Shown here: piece after piece, positions 11,301-26,375 of the stretch | Layout of the letters: each line of letters begins with the position of its first letter | Numbering within the stretch: position 1 is the first letter of the stretch | Source of the DNA: Theristus sp. LFF4_11 | Lineage: Eukaryota > Nematoda > Chromadorea > Monhysterida > Xyalidae | Reading direction: 5' to 3' | Assembly: GCA_030248135.1 (NCBI GenBank) | Contig: JASANC010005374.1 | Location: forward strand, 59,352-123,351 | DNA: 64,000 nucleotides | Translations under genes and position numbers: made by a program | The notes under the pieces: model-generated | The model's input: only the letters and a program-made list of their open reading frames with translations | Database searches by the model: none | Told to the model about the DNA's origin: nothing

Positions 11301-11723
11301 AGAGGCCCCAAAGGGACAAACAAACAGCAGAGCAGGCGCTCGCGCAAGTTACACATACCGATCCGCTGCTGTCTTCACCACGATTAGTTCGTTTAAGGGC
11401 CGGGCCTCGACTGGGACTTCCATTTGGAACATATCTGTTGCGAGCGGGCATTGTTTGGAACATCATGTTTCAGAGCATCACTTGAGTGGGGGGGGCATTA
11501 CTGTGGAACTTTTGTTGTGTGCTTGCATTATCATAACGCAGCGTGCCGTTGCAGCTACACGAACTGCGACACGAGTGCGTGCGAGACGATCGACTTGTTG
11601 TACATGATGATGCACTCCATCTTCGGCGCGTTCGGCTTTGCAGCCGTTTGCATGCACTATGTCACTTGGTACGAGAACTACAAACCGAAAATGACGACCA
11701 CTCCAACTGATCACGCGAATTAA
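8386..11723 (+). CDS. polytopic membrane protein, about 8 TM segments, family not recognised
   Basis: Six exons (8386-8651, 9091-9207, 9835-9949, 10034-10210, 10994-11178, 11555-11723) join in phase to 342 residues. The N-terminus is a Ser/Thr-rich, probably cytosolic tail. Hydrophobic segments follow near residues 41-59, 69-84 and 92-110, then the segments VGTIVATLIGLASPFVAY, LQWAIVAVCVVEVLL, STLIVLCAVLLATALM, EIVAVPALLCW and MMMHSIFGAFGFAAVCM. I count about eight, possibly two groups of four. A loop before the last segment carries three cysteines (TNCDTSACE). The C-terminus is short and polar. No catalytic or transporter motif stands out. A poly(A) signal AATAAA lies at 11874-11879. Introns 1-4 contain several retroelements. 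The exon 2 acceptor was chosen for its pyrimidine tract and phase; exon 4 could instead start at 10022, adding four residues. Confidence 0.7.
8745..8830 (+). repeat. fragment of interspersed repeat R3
   Basis: The words 'ggtaccaaactccgg' and 'gggaatgga' recur at 19148-19340 and in diverged form at 59185-59375. Longer copies continue with 'caccagtgatct' and 'gatttcg'. The fragment lies in intron 1 of the unknown membrane protein gene. Confidence 0.5.
8873..8945 (-). mobile_element. tRNA-like SINE head (minus strand)
   Basis: Read on the minus strand it has an A-box-like TAGCGCAGGTG, a B-box GAAGTTCGAACCTC, and ends that pair (GTCTG...CGGAC region). The anticodon arm is not a convincing tRNA fold, so this is a tRNA-derived SINE fragment, not a tRNA gene. 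A related plus-strand fragment lies at 7640-7690. Confidence 0.55.
9261..9430. repeat. GC-rich imperfect palindrome, probable MITE
   Basis: Inverted arms read 'cattcatggaggttgaagcgcgc' at the left and 'gcgcttcagcgcgcgcgtgcatgaatg' at the right. The ends resemble the GGGCATTCATG ends of MITE family 2. It lies in intron 2 of the unknown membrane protein gene. Confidence 0.5.
9605..9810 (+). mobile_element. tRNA-derived SINE family 1, copy b
   Basis: Same head, body and (AAC)n tail as copy a. It differs by a shortened D-arm-to-B-box region. The tail ends about 25 bp before the acceptor of exon 3 of the unknown membrane protein gene. A separate AAC-tailed fragment at about 9440-9560 precedes it. 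Confidence 0.85.
10627..10990 (+). mobile_element. tRNA-derived SINE family 2
   Basis: The head has an A-box-like TGGCTGAGTGGATAGC and a textbook B-box GGGTTCGAATCC with a serine/leucine-like long variable region. The body ('gggcttaatggttcgg', 'gaacttaatgacatcg') is unlike family 1 except for a shared 'acttaatgac' word and an AAC-rich tail. It ends only a few bases before the acceptor of exon 5 (10994). Confidence 0.75.
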
Positions 11724-16820
<5,097 letters not shown>

Positions 16821-16832
16821 ATGTAATCATAT

Positions 16833-17340
16833 GTGTTCGCCCTTTCAATTTTTACCTGGGACACTTTCACAGTCGAACAAAAATGTTTCCTGGGGTAATT
16901 CCACCTGGAGATTTTGAAAATTGGGTTAATTTTTTGCCCCGACCCCTTTTTTGGGTAAAAAATTGGGCATTTTTCAAAAATCGAAGGGTTTTTACCTGGT
17001 TTCAAGTGTTCGCCCTTTCAATTTTTACCTGCGACACTTTCAGAGTCCAACAAAAAAGTTTCCTAGGGTAATTTCATCTGAAATTTTTGAAAATCAGGTT
17101 AATTTTTTGCCCCAACCCTTGTTTGAGGCAAAATTTTGGCATTTTTTAAATTTCAAAGGATTTTTCCTGGTTTCAAGTGTTCGCCCTTTCAATTTTTAGC
17201 TACGACACCTTCACAGTCGAATAAAAAAGATTCCTGGGGCAATTTCATCCGAAGATTTTAAAAATTTGGTTTATTTTTTTGCCCGGGCACTTTTTTAAGT
17301 TAAAATTGTGCATTTTTTGAAAGTTCGTAGCATTTTGACT
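16833..17340. repeat. tandem repeat A, about 172-bp unit, three copies
   Basis: The word 'tgttcgccctttcaattttt' recurs at 16833, 17007 and 17178. Each unit continues with 'gacactttcacagtcg', 'ggttaattttttgcccc' and 'cctggtttcaag'. The copies are diverged by point changes. The array runs directly into tandem repeat B. Confidence 0.85.
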
Positions 17341-17399
17341 GGGTATCAGTTTTTCACTCTTACAAATTGTTTCTGTGCTACTAAAAAAAGTAGGAAAAG

Positions 17400-18880
17400 G
17401 TCTAGTCCGTAGGAATTCAATGCGCTGATCACGGATTTTGGGTTAGTTTTCTTACGTGAGCAACTCTAGATGCTGAATCGGGACGATTTCGGGCGAATCG
17501 GCCGTGGAAATTGGCGAAATCGGTCCAGAAACGAAAAACAAGAAAAGGGTGTTTTCCAGGGTAATTCAATGCGTTGATTACGAATTTTGGGTTAGTTTTC
17601 TTACGTGAGCAACTCTAGATGGTGAATCGTGACGATTTCGGGCGAATCGGCCGTGGAAGTTGGCGAAATCGGTCCAGAAACGAAAAACAAGAAAAGGGTG
17701 TTTTCCAGGGTAATTCAATGCGCTGATCACGAATTTTGGGTTAGTTTTCTTACGTGAGTAACTCTAGATGCTGAATCGTGACGATTTTGGGCGAATCGGC
17801 CGTGGAAATTGGCGAAATCGGTCCAGAAACGAAAAACAAGAAAAGGCTGTTTTCCAGGGTAATTCAATCTGCTGATCACGAATTTTGGATTAGTTTTCTT
17901 ACGTGAGTAACTCTAGATGCTGAATCGTGACGATTTTGGGCGAATCGGCCGTGGAAATTGGCGAAATCGGTCCAGGAACGAAAAACAAGAAAAGGGTGTT
18001 TTCCAGGGTAATTCAATGCGCTGATCACGAATTTTGGGTTAGTTTTCTTACGTGAGTAACTGTAGATGCTGAATCGTGACGATTTTGGGCGAATCGCCGT
18101 GGAAATTGGCGAAATCGGTCCAGAAACGAAAAACAAGAAAAGGCTGTTTTCCAGGGTAATTCAATCCGCTGATCACGAATTTTGGATTAGTTTTCTTACG
18201 TGAGCAACTCTAGACGCTGAATCGTGACGATTTCGGGCGAATCGGGCGTGGAAGTTGGCGAAATCGGTCCAGAAACGAAAAACAAGAAAAGGGTGTTTTC
18301 CAGGGTAATTCAATGCGCTGATCACGGATTTTGGGTTAGTTTTCTTACGTGAGCAACTCTAGATGCTGAATCGTGACGATTTCGGGCGAATCGGCCGTGG
18401 AAGTTGGCGAAATCGGTCCAGAAACGAAAAACAAGAAAACGGTGTTTTCCAGGGTATTTCAATGCGCTGATCACGAATTTTGGGTTAGTTTTCTTACGTG
18501 AGAAACTCTAGATGCTGAATCGTGACGATTTCGGGCGAATCGGCCGTGGAAGTTGGCGAAATCGGTCCAGAAACGAAAAACAAGAAAAGGGTGTTTTCCA
18601 GGGTAATTCAATGCGCTGATCACGAATTTTGGGTTAGTTTTCTTACGTGAGCAACTCTAGATGCTGAATCGTGACGATTTCGGGCGAATCGGCCGTGGAA
18701 GTTGGCGAAATTGGTCCAGGAACGAAAAACAAGAAAAGGGTGTTTACCAGGGTAATTCAATCCGCTGATCACGAATTTTGGGTTAGTTTTCTTACGTGAG
18801 CAACTTTAGATACTGAATCGTGACGATTTCGGGCGAATCGGCCGTAGAAATGGCATAGGAGAAATCGGCCTAAAAAACGA
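17400..18880. repeat. satellite-like tandem repeat B, about 149-bp unit, ten copies
   Basis: The anchor 'attcaatgcgctgatcac' or close variants recurs at about 17413, 17563, 17713, 17862, 18011, 18159, 18309, 18457, 18607 and 18756, a spacing of 148-150 bp. Each unit includes 'gaatcgtgacgattt', 'ggcgaaatcggtccag' and 'acaagaaaagg'. Copies are highly similar, with the last one degenerating near 18850. Confidence 0.95.
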
Positions 18881-18977
18881 AAAATGAAAAACCTGAGTTG
18901 TCTGGGGTTTAGAAGAATGTGTGACCAACGAATTGTGATTTTGGTCCGACCTTCGGGGCTTATGTAAAAGTCAGAAT

Positions 18978-20008
18978 ATTATCTAAAAATGCGTGAGACG
19001 CATATAAAAGGAGGAATATGGCCTTGTGTAAGCAGTGAAAGACTTGGCTCGACAACGCTTTTCAAGTCTCTGATGTGGTACACACGGATACAAGTACATA
19101 AGGGTCATATTTTTGCGCCGCGTTTGTTTGTTTTTTGAAGCACGCCCCCCACCGATTCCGGAAACCCGAAGGTACCAAACTCCGGTGGGATTGGGGAATG
19201 GACGGCTCACCATCCCGTGGAACCAATACCCTCGGCATGTGAGGGGGGCAGCCTCTAAGCCCCGCTCTGTCCTGGGGGCACCAGTGATCTTAGCCCGATT
19301 TCGGTTTCGGTGGCCTGCGGTCGCTATATCCCCGGAGGGCAGCGAATCCGAAAGTTTTCGTTTTCGTTTTCGTTTTGCTGAAAAGCGTAAAACTTTGAAG
19401 TTATTTTTTAATTGTTCTCTTCGATTTAATCTAAAATCACGCCATGTGCGAAATTCTGTAAATTCTGTGCAAAAACAGAAAAATTAGAGATTGCAAAACA
19501 TTGTTGCATGTAGCTTTTTCGTTGTTGTTAACGTACGCACCGCTGTGTACACACCAGCACCAGTGACAAAAAGGAGTTGTCTTCCGTTGATTTTCACCTT
19601 TTTTACCGGTGTCACCTTCAACTAGTGTGGCAGGATAAACCGTCTGTCCCGTGAGTCATTGCCTTTGCCACAGGAGACCTTGCGTTCCGCAATGCTTCTG
19701 CGATACAATTTGTCCTGAACAAACCAGTGTCAGCGAGCTAAAGTCTGATTGTTATTTTAGTAGTTTTAGTGGTCGCTAAATGCCCGAAATCCGCAAATGT
19801 GAAAGGTCATTTGTCTACAATACAAAGCACGAGGGTTGCCATGTGCAACCGAAATCATAAATAAACGGCGCAAAAATATGACTCTTATGTACTTGTATCC
19901 GTGTGTACCACATCAGAGACTTGAAAAGCGTTGTCGAGCCAAGTCTTTCACTGCTTACACAAGGCCATATTCCTCCTTTTATATGCGTCTCACGCATTTT
20001 TAGATAAT
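18978..20008. mobile_element. 1.03-kb element with 143-bp inverted terminal arms
   Basis: The left arm 18978-19120 is the near-exact reverse complement of 19866-20008, with one mismatch noticed. The outer end is ATTATCTAAAAATGCGTGAG. The interior includes a copy of repeat R3 (19148-19340) and no intact gene. Long equal arms suggest a foldback-type non-autonomous DNA transposon. I could not identify a target-site duplication. Confidence 0.75.
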
Positions 20009-21428
20009 TGCACACATGTGCATATTTTTATTTATTTCTCCTGTGTCGTCGTCGTCGCAACTCCGATACACGGGGCCCGATTCGCCCCTGTGGTATGTAC
20101 ACGGCTGCTGTGTGAGCAGGAAATTGACAGGGGGACGTTTGTGCGTGCGCAAGGGCTTCGCGGACCACCCTGAAAGATATTGCGCGTTTCGCAATGCCAA
20201 GTGCCCCCACCCCCCCCTTCTCTCGAGATGGCGAAGGCAACCACTGGACGGACCTCCACGATGGTTTGCAACAACTTTTGCAACGCATTTATTGCTGCGA
20301 TGTCTCTTTAGTCTTATTATTGTTGCTCTTGTGCGTGCTCTCTCATATCTGGGGGATTATTATGATTTCACGCATTCATTCCGTACATAGAAAAATCAAA
20401 GAAAATTTTCACGCTCAGATATTTTTGAAGATAACTTTGTAGGTTTTAACGCTGTTGTCGCAGCATCCGTATAGTTTTATTATAATTTTTAACGGCATAC
20501 ATATGCAATGATGATCATATGCATATAAATTTGTCGTGTCACTTTGTGCAACGTTCACATTTTTAATGTTGCCATTTTCTGCGCGCTGGAAAAGTTACAT
20601 TTTCAGAACGAAAAAAAAACGCGCAGGCGCAGCGGACACGTCCGATGTGTGTTCAGCACTAATACAAATGAAATATGTCCTTCCGCTACTTACACAAAGA
20701 TGAACGCGCAAAGTCAATCCGTACTTAGAAAGGTTGCACCACACATACATGTTACTGTATCGGCGACTGAAAAACGTTGTCATTTCGGTCCTAAGTTTCC
20801 GCGGATCTTTTCCAGCCATACGCTAACGCAGCAGATGCGCTTCAAATTGTTGCACTTGTTGCATTTACAGCGAAAATGACAACCACCTCTCTCAGTCAAT
20901 CATACTTTCACACCCTGTTGACTTCTCAACGAACGCTGTCTTATTTGATTTTTTTTCAACAACAAAAAAACGCATTTCTGAAGACAGATTACAGGCAGGC
21001 GTGTTTAGCGTTGGTCTCAGTAAGCTCCCGAAGTTCCAGAGTCAATTTTTTTGCGTTTCTGTTTGCCGTGCGCAACCACACTTCGCTTCCTTCATTATGC
21101 CGTTTGTTTGTTTGTTTACGGTGGCGGCCGACTGTCTGGTTTATGATTGCTGCTGATCCTAGTTGACACACTGTCTGACTCGCTCCCCTCCCTAATGCCA
21201 CCTCTATGACTTTTTCAACAATAAAAGTGTCCACCTTTATTGCTTTGTATGCGGCGGCGAGTTTCGGTTGATTTTAATGTTTTTTTGCGGACACGTCCGA
21301 ATAATATTGTAATTTACGATACGACCAAAGAAAACGCGCATTTCGGTTCCAGATACCGCCATCGCAACTATAAACTGACATTTGAAATTCTTCAAATTGA
21401 CTCTTCATTGCTCGATGCTCCGGCCACG
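20009..21428. other. region upstream of the DMRT gene, no gene seen
   Basis: Expected to contain the DMRT promoter. No TATA box or transcription start could be assigned with confidence. Short open frames here lack splice support. Confidence 0.4.
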
Positions 21429-22337
21429 ATGACGGCGGTCACGAACAGTTCCAGTAAGTCTGCCCCGATATTTTGCCTTTGTTTCAACAGAATAAAAATG
21501 GTTTTTTTATTCGTAATTATTGGGCGGCGCGTCACGAGCAATTTCATAATTTATTGAAACTTGTAAAAAACCAACGAAAAATGCGGAGTATTTTTATGAG
21601 GTATGCGAGAGTTATTCGCATAAATTTTACTCGGCTACGGTATACAATTGTACAGTTGTACTGATGATCATTCGTTTTCACGCAAGTGCGGATTTATTTA
21701 TTTCAAATTTCAATCGCCTGTAAGGACGCCTTTCCACTGCTGAAAACTTTTCGGATTGAAAAGTTTCGTTAATGGCTGTGATATGTTCAATAATGCTCAA
21801 TAACAACAACATCCGTTGCCAGCTTGCGCCAGTGTTTTTGGACTACCACTGTGCCTTGGAAACTTTTGCACTATCTTGAGTTTTGTTTAATTTGGGGATA
21901 ATTATTGCGTTTTTTTGATAACTGCAGTTGCAACGTTATACGCGCATTTGCAGGTGTTGCTGACAGCGGCTATGACAGCGCCTCCGAGGGAACCGTGAGT
22001 CGCGGCACGATCACGATGGAGGAAGACGCGATGTCACCTGCAACCATAGTTGACGTCGAGACGGTCGACACGCCGGATGAAGCGACACGCTCCCCAGAGC
22101 CAATGACGATGAATCAAGAACGAAAACCGCCCGAAGACAAGCTCGATTCCACCGACCACAAAGCCACACCGCCACGACTGATCGACGAGCAACCGGTGAA
22201 ACAGCAATCTGCGGCCGACGTGCGACCGCTGCCGTTCGTGCCAATCAGCCATCACACGCCGACCACCGCTGCGATGTTCTTGAACTTGAACTTTAGTCCG
22301 GTCAGTTTGATGGATGGATTGATTGGAGAGTGATTGG

Positions 22338-22370
<33 letters not shown>

Positions 22371-22389
22371 CGATTGACTGATTGATTGG

Positions 22390-22454
<65 letters not shown>

Positions 22455-22536
22455 CGATTGACTGATTGACTGATTGACGGATTGATTGATTGATTGATTG
22501 ATTAATGGATAGAATAATTGATTGATTGATTGGTTG

Positions 22537-22570
<34 letters not shown>

Positions 22571-25500
22571 TGTTTGTTTGTTTGCAGACCGCCCCAGCAG
22601 CATACATGCGCAACAGTCTCCTCGGCAACTCGATGCCGCCACTGGTGTCGCCACCTGACCTGAGCAGCATGTCAGCTGCCGCCAATCAGCTGTTACTCGC
22701 GGAGAAACACGGCGAGCACGCTGCGAACAACAAGCAATATCTCTGTCAACGGTGTCTCAACCATGGACTGCAACGAAAACGCAAAGGACACAAGCCGTTC
22801 TGCGAGTGAGTGGTGGTGTCGCATTTTTGTCAATTTGCACCTCTCTCTCTCACGAAATTTCCCCAGAGACAACTGTAACTCCCTCGTACAGCTGTTTCGC
22901 ATTAGCAACTGTTGTTGCTGTTGCTGACGTTGTTATTGAAACAATGTTTATGCCATTTTCTGCGCAACACACTGGGTCTGTCTCTGTCTCGCTGTCTGGT
23001 AACAGCAACATGACAAAAGCACTGTAACATTGAAACTACAACCATAACGTGCATAGACGTCTAGACATGCGCCATGTACAACAACGCGCACCGGTTAACG
23101 TTCGTGGGTGAAACCACCAAGCTCGAACAGACATAATAGTTTCGAAAAAAAAACATATGAGCGAGTGCATGCGAACCGACATGGTTTTTTGTGTGTCGTC
23201 GCGTTCCGTTCTCAACCGCATTGTCAACTTCGCCACTCATGCAAAAATAATCATGCACACACATGCAGCGCGGCCGCGTTGTGTGTGCGTGTGTGTGTGC
23301 AGAAGCATTTGTGAAAGCGCTTTGTAGCTTCTCGCGGGTGTGCTCTTGGCTGACCACCAAGATCGCGCGCTTTCAGTTGAATCAGACGGAACGCACACAG
23401 AGACACACACAGCGTGCATGCTTTCGATGCAAGTTTTTTTCATGCGATTCGCTCAAGCTGGTGGGGCCAGAATGCGGTAAAAAAAAGTGTGCCCAGGAGC
23501 GTTTGGCCAGTGTGTCTATGAAGACTTGCGGCCGGTAGCGGACGACGATGATTTGTCGCGCCGTTGTTATTGACAGACGTCTCCGGGCGAACCGGTTTAT
23601 TGCAGGCCAAACACTTGCAGTCTTGTTACATTAGCGCTGTCACCAATAAGACACGGCCTTCGAACACCACCCACTTTGCATTGGGATTTGGTAAAAGTGA
23701 TGCTAACGGGGGCTTGGTAATAAGACGACGAAAAAATGGCAACAGCGTGAAACAACTCTGTACAGGAAACCGTTCTGGTTGAAGATCATTTGAGAACTGT
23801 TCAGTCAGTCAGTCAGTTTTATTCTGCAGTGCACGGCATGATACCAGAGAAGTGTAAGACACCATGAGTAGGCACGCCAAAACTGTTGCTAAACCACTCA
23901 ATTTGTTTCTCCTCCAGGTACGCCGACTGCACTTGCAAACTGTGCAGTCTGGTGGACACACGTCGCCAGTTGAACAATGAAATCAGCCGTGAGCAGAACA
24001 ACAACAGCGATCATGTGGCCGACGGATACAACGTGCATGGAGGTGATTTTGTAAAAAAAGTTTTACCGTTTGGCGCAAAACTCACAACCTTGCGGTTTCT
24101 CGTATACCATGATAACTTCACCATGATGCCCAAATCTGACCGTTACAGTGCCGCGCGTTCGTGCGCCCATGTGCGCGCGCTGTCAGGTGCACGGAAAATC
24201 AGCGCCGTTGCGCGGACACAAGAAGCGATGTCCGTTCATGAATTGCGCCTGCAAAGGGGTACGTCGAAGGGGTTATTCTCTTTTCCTTAAGACCTGCGAC
24301 TCAATGCGGTTGTAGACGTGAAAGGAAACTAGTTTCAATTTTTAGGTGGTAATTCAGAATAGCCTTAAGTGACCCGGCCTTATGAAGGGGTCTCGGATCA
24401 CTTTACCAATTTTGAATTCCCGCGTCATGCATCAGACTGTTTACCCATCTATATGCGCGCATTGAGTCCCGTGACCAAAATAAAAGATCATCCATGCACT
24501 TGAATCAGAAATCTCGATCGCAGTGATTGGTTGGTTGGTTGGTTTTGCAATTATAAATGGCAATCAACTCATTTCCGGCATTTCTTCAATCTGGTCAAGT
24601 ATAAAAAACGCCACAGACAAAAATTCCCGAAATCAACTTGTCCAAACGCCTCAGTGCATGCTGGTCGGCGAGCGACGCAGTCTGATGGCCGAGCAAATCC
24701 GGGTGCGTCGAAAGCAGAAGGCAACGCGCGGCGGCGGCGGCGCCGAGCCGAGCGTACACCAGTTGCAGTACCAGGCGGCCAAGCGTCACCGTCACCGGTA
24801 CCACCAGGCACCGCTGCACCACCACCAGTTCCAGCACTCCGTGGTACCACCGCCGCCGGCCGGGCCACCGCCACCGTACGAGCACTTGTTGCCCGGTCTG
24901 CTGCAGCGTCAGCTGCTGCGACACCAACAACAGCAGACGAACGAGACAGCCGGGCGAATGCTGGCGGCTGAGCACGCCGCCGCACTGCACAGCATCAGTG
25001 AGCTGGCTTGGCGGTTTTTGTGTTGTGCTTGGACACTGCAGTGAAATCTAAGAGCGCGTTCATGTTGCACTATTTAGTGACCGCTATGTTTAAACATGGC
25101 TGCGCGGTCACTAAATACCGCAACATGAATGCGCCCTAAGCGAGACTGTAACGACATGGAAGAGAAACTGCAAAATTTTGAAGCGAATGCCATTCGTGGT
25201 AATCAAAGAAATGTAAGAGAAAATGCAAAATGTCAATCATGTCACAGAAAATAGCCGATTTCCAGTTGTGCCGCTTTTATTCCATCCATTCAAAAAAAAA
25301 CTGACCACGACACTGGTCATCATGTTCAGTCTTTTCCGACTTTCAGCGCCAACTGAAACAGCTTTTGCGTTTTGTTTGCCTGCACCTTCACAATGTTCCA
25401 CTTACTCCATCGTTCAAAAACGTCACTCATTTCCAGACTTCACCGCGAGCGCGCCGCTACTCGCCGCGATCGGCACGAGCATCGCCGGTCTCAGCAGTGC

Positions 25501-26375
25501 GCAGCTGGCAGCAGCAGTCAACCGCAGCAACAGTAGCAGCATCAGCGGTGAGCAGCCGCCGCTGTCCGACCGTCTCGAGTTGCCCGTGGTGCCGTCGGAG
25601 GCAATACGCCCGTCGGCGCTGCTCGCACCGAACGACCCATCAGCCGGCTGCTCTGCGTTCTCGCCAACCGCGGCCGCGGCCAACACCGCTAGCACAGTCA
25701 CTGCTGCACCACGCAGTCTGCTGCCTCCGTTGCCTGCCGCGCCGCCGCACGTGCATGGGTACGTCGACGGGTTTAAGGCCCGTTTATACCGGACGTATGC
25801 GCATACGGCACGGCACGTCTCTTTAGGTCCCGTGTTATTGCATACCGCCGTTCATACAGACGTATGCATGTACGGCACGGCACGTCACTTTAGGTCTCGT
25901 GTTATTCCATGCTACTGTTCGTACCTGACGTACGTTGACGTACGTCTGCATACGTCAGGTATAAACGGGCCCTTAGCAGGACTTTGGTAAAATTACGAAA
26001 AAGCAGTTTTCTCAAACCGGACTCAAATTCAAACGCTCTCTGGTAGACTTTCAATTTCTATGAAATTTCACTTCGAAGTCTCTCTCTAGCGCAAAATCAC
26101 CGTGTTTTTCATGCAACAGACAATGCAACGGCTGTCTGCTCGACCAGCTGCTGTGTCGGTCACTGCCACTGCACGTGCACCATCATCATGCGCATCAACT
26201 GCACCATGCTCACGTTCACCACCCGCAATCAACAGCGTTCCCATCCGCGTTATTGCCAGCCGGCATCACACCGGAGCGAGTGCGTGTGCCACCACCGACG
26301 TTAGCGGACTTTCAGGCAGCCTCGAGCGCCTCGTTTCTGCAGCCAATCCTCAGCGGCATTCTGCCGCCGCCGTGA
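21429..26375 (+). CDS. DMRT: DMRT transcription factor with two DM domains (MAB-3/DMD-3-like)
   Basis: Eight exons in phase encode 581 residues: 21429-21453, 21954-22300, 22588-22805, 23918-24042, 24149-24258, 24655-24997, 25437-25758 and 26120-26375. DM domains are paired-zinc modules that bind the DNA minor groove. Such proteins drive male sexual differentiation, and in nematodes the two-domain MAB-3 does so in tail and gut. Domain 1 (about residues 177-225) reads C-QR-C-LNHG, KGHKPFC, then ADCTCKLCSLV with RRQLN. Domain 2 (about 247-298) reads CARCQVHG, LRGHKKRC, MNCACKGCMLV with ERRSLMAEQIRVRRKQK. All zinc-binding Cys/His positions appear present, and both domains are split by an intron at similar places. 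The N-terminus is acidic and Ser/Thr/Pro-rich. The C-terminal half is His/Gln/Pro/Ala-rich and low in complexity. Assignment to mab-3 or dmd-3 specifically is not possible by eye. Confidence 0.93.
22312..22586. repeat. (GATT)n microsatellite in a DMRT intron
   Basis: About 275 bp of TTGA/GATT tetranucleotide repeat with scattered substitutions, filling nearly all of the 287-bp intron between DMRT exons 2 and 3, up to the TTTGCAG acceptor. Confidence 0.95.
24291..24485 (+). repeat. 195-bp interspersed repeat, copy 2
   Basis: Same start ('gacctgcgactc') and end ('gaccaaaataaaagatca') as the copy at 8048. It lies in the DMRT intron just after exon 5, which ends at 24258. Confidence 0.7.
25048..25140. 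mobile_element. MITE family 2, copy 1
   Basis: Short near-palindrome with ends of the GGGCATTCATGTTGC type and 'actatttagtgaccgc' arms, flanked by TAA-like triplets. Other copies are at 30028-30122 and 53224-53320. End sequence and flank suggest a PIF/Harbinger-type origin. It sits in the DMRT intron after exon 6. Confidence 0.7.
25773..25975. mobile_element. MITE family 3, about 200 bp
   Basis: The left end GGCCCGTTTATACC matches the inverted right end GGTATAAACGGGCC, flanked by TTA on each side. Internal arms contain repeated 'gacgtatgc/gcatacgtc' words. It begins about 14 bp after the 5' splice site of DMRT exon 7 (25758), so the insertion is almost on top of the donor. Confidence 0.8.

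Noticed and set aside
17400..18880. CRISPR-like array
   Set aside because: The direct repeats are about 149 bp with no unique spacers and the sequence is eukaryotic; it is a satellite.
22302..22685. 127-residue minus-strand frame rich in Asn-Gln-Ser-Ile
   Set aside because: It is the complement of the (GATT)n microsatellite in the DMRT intron.
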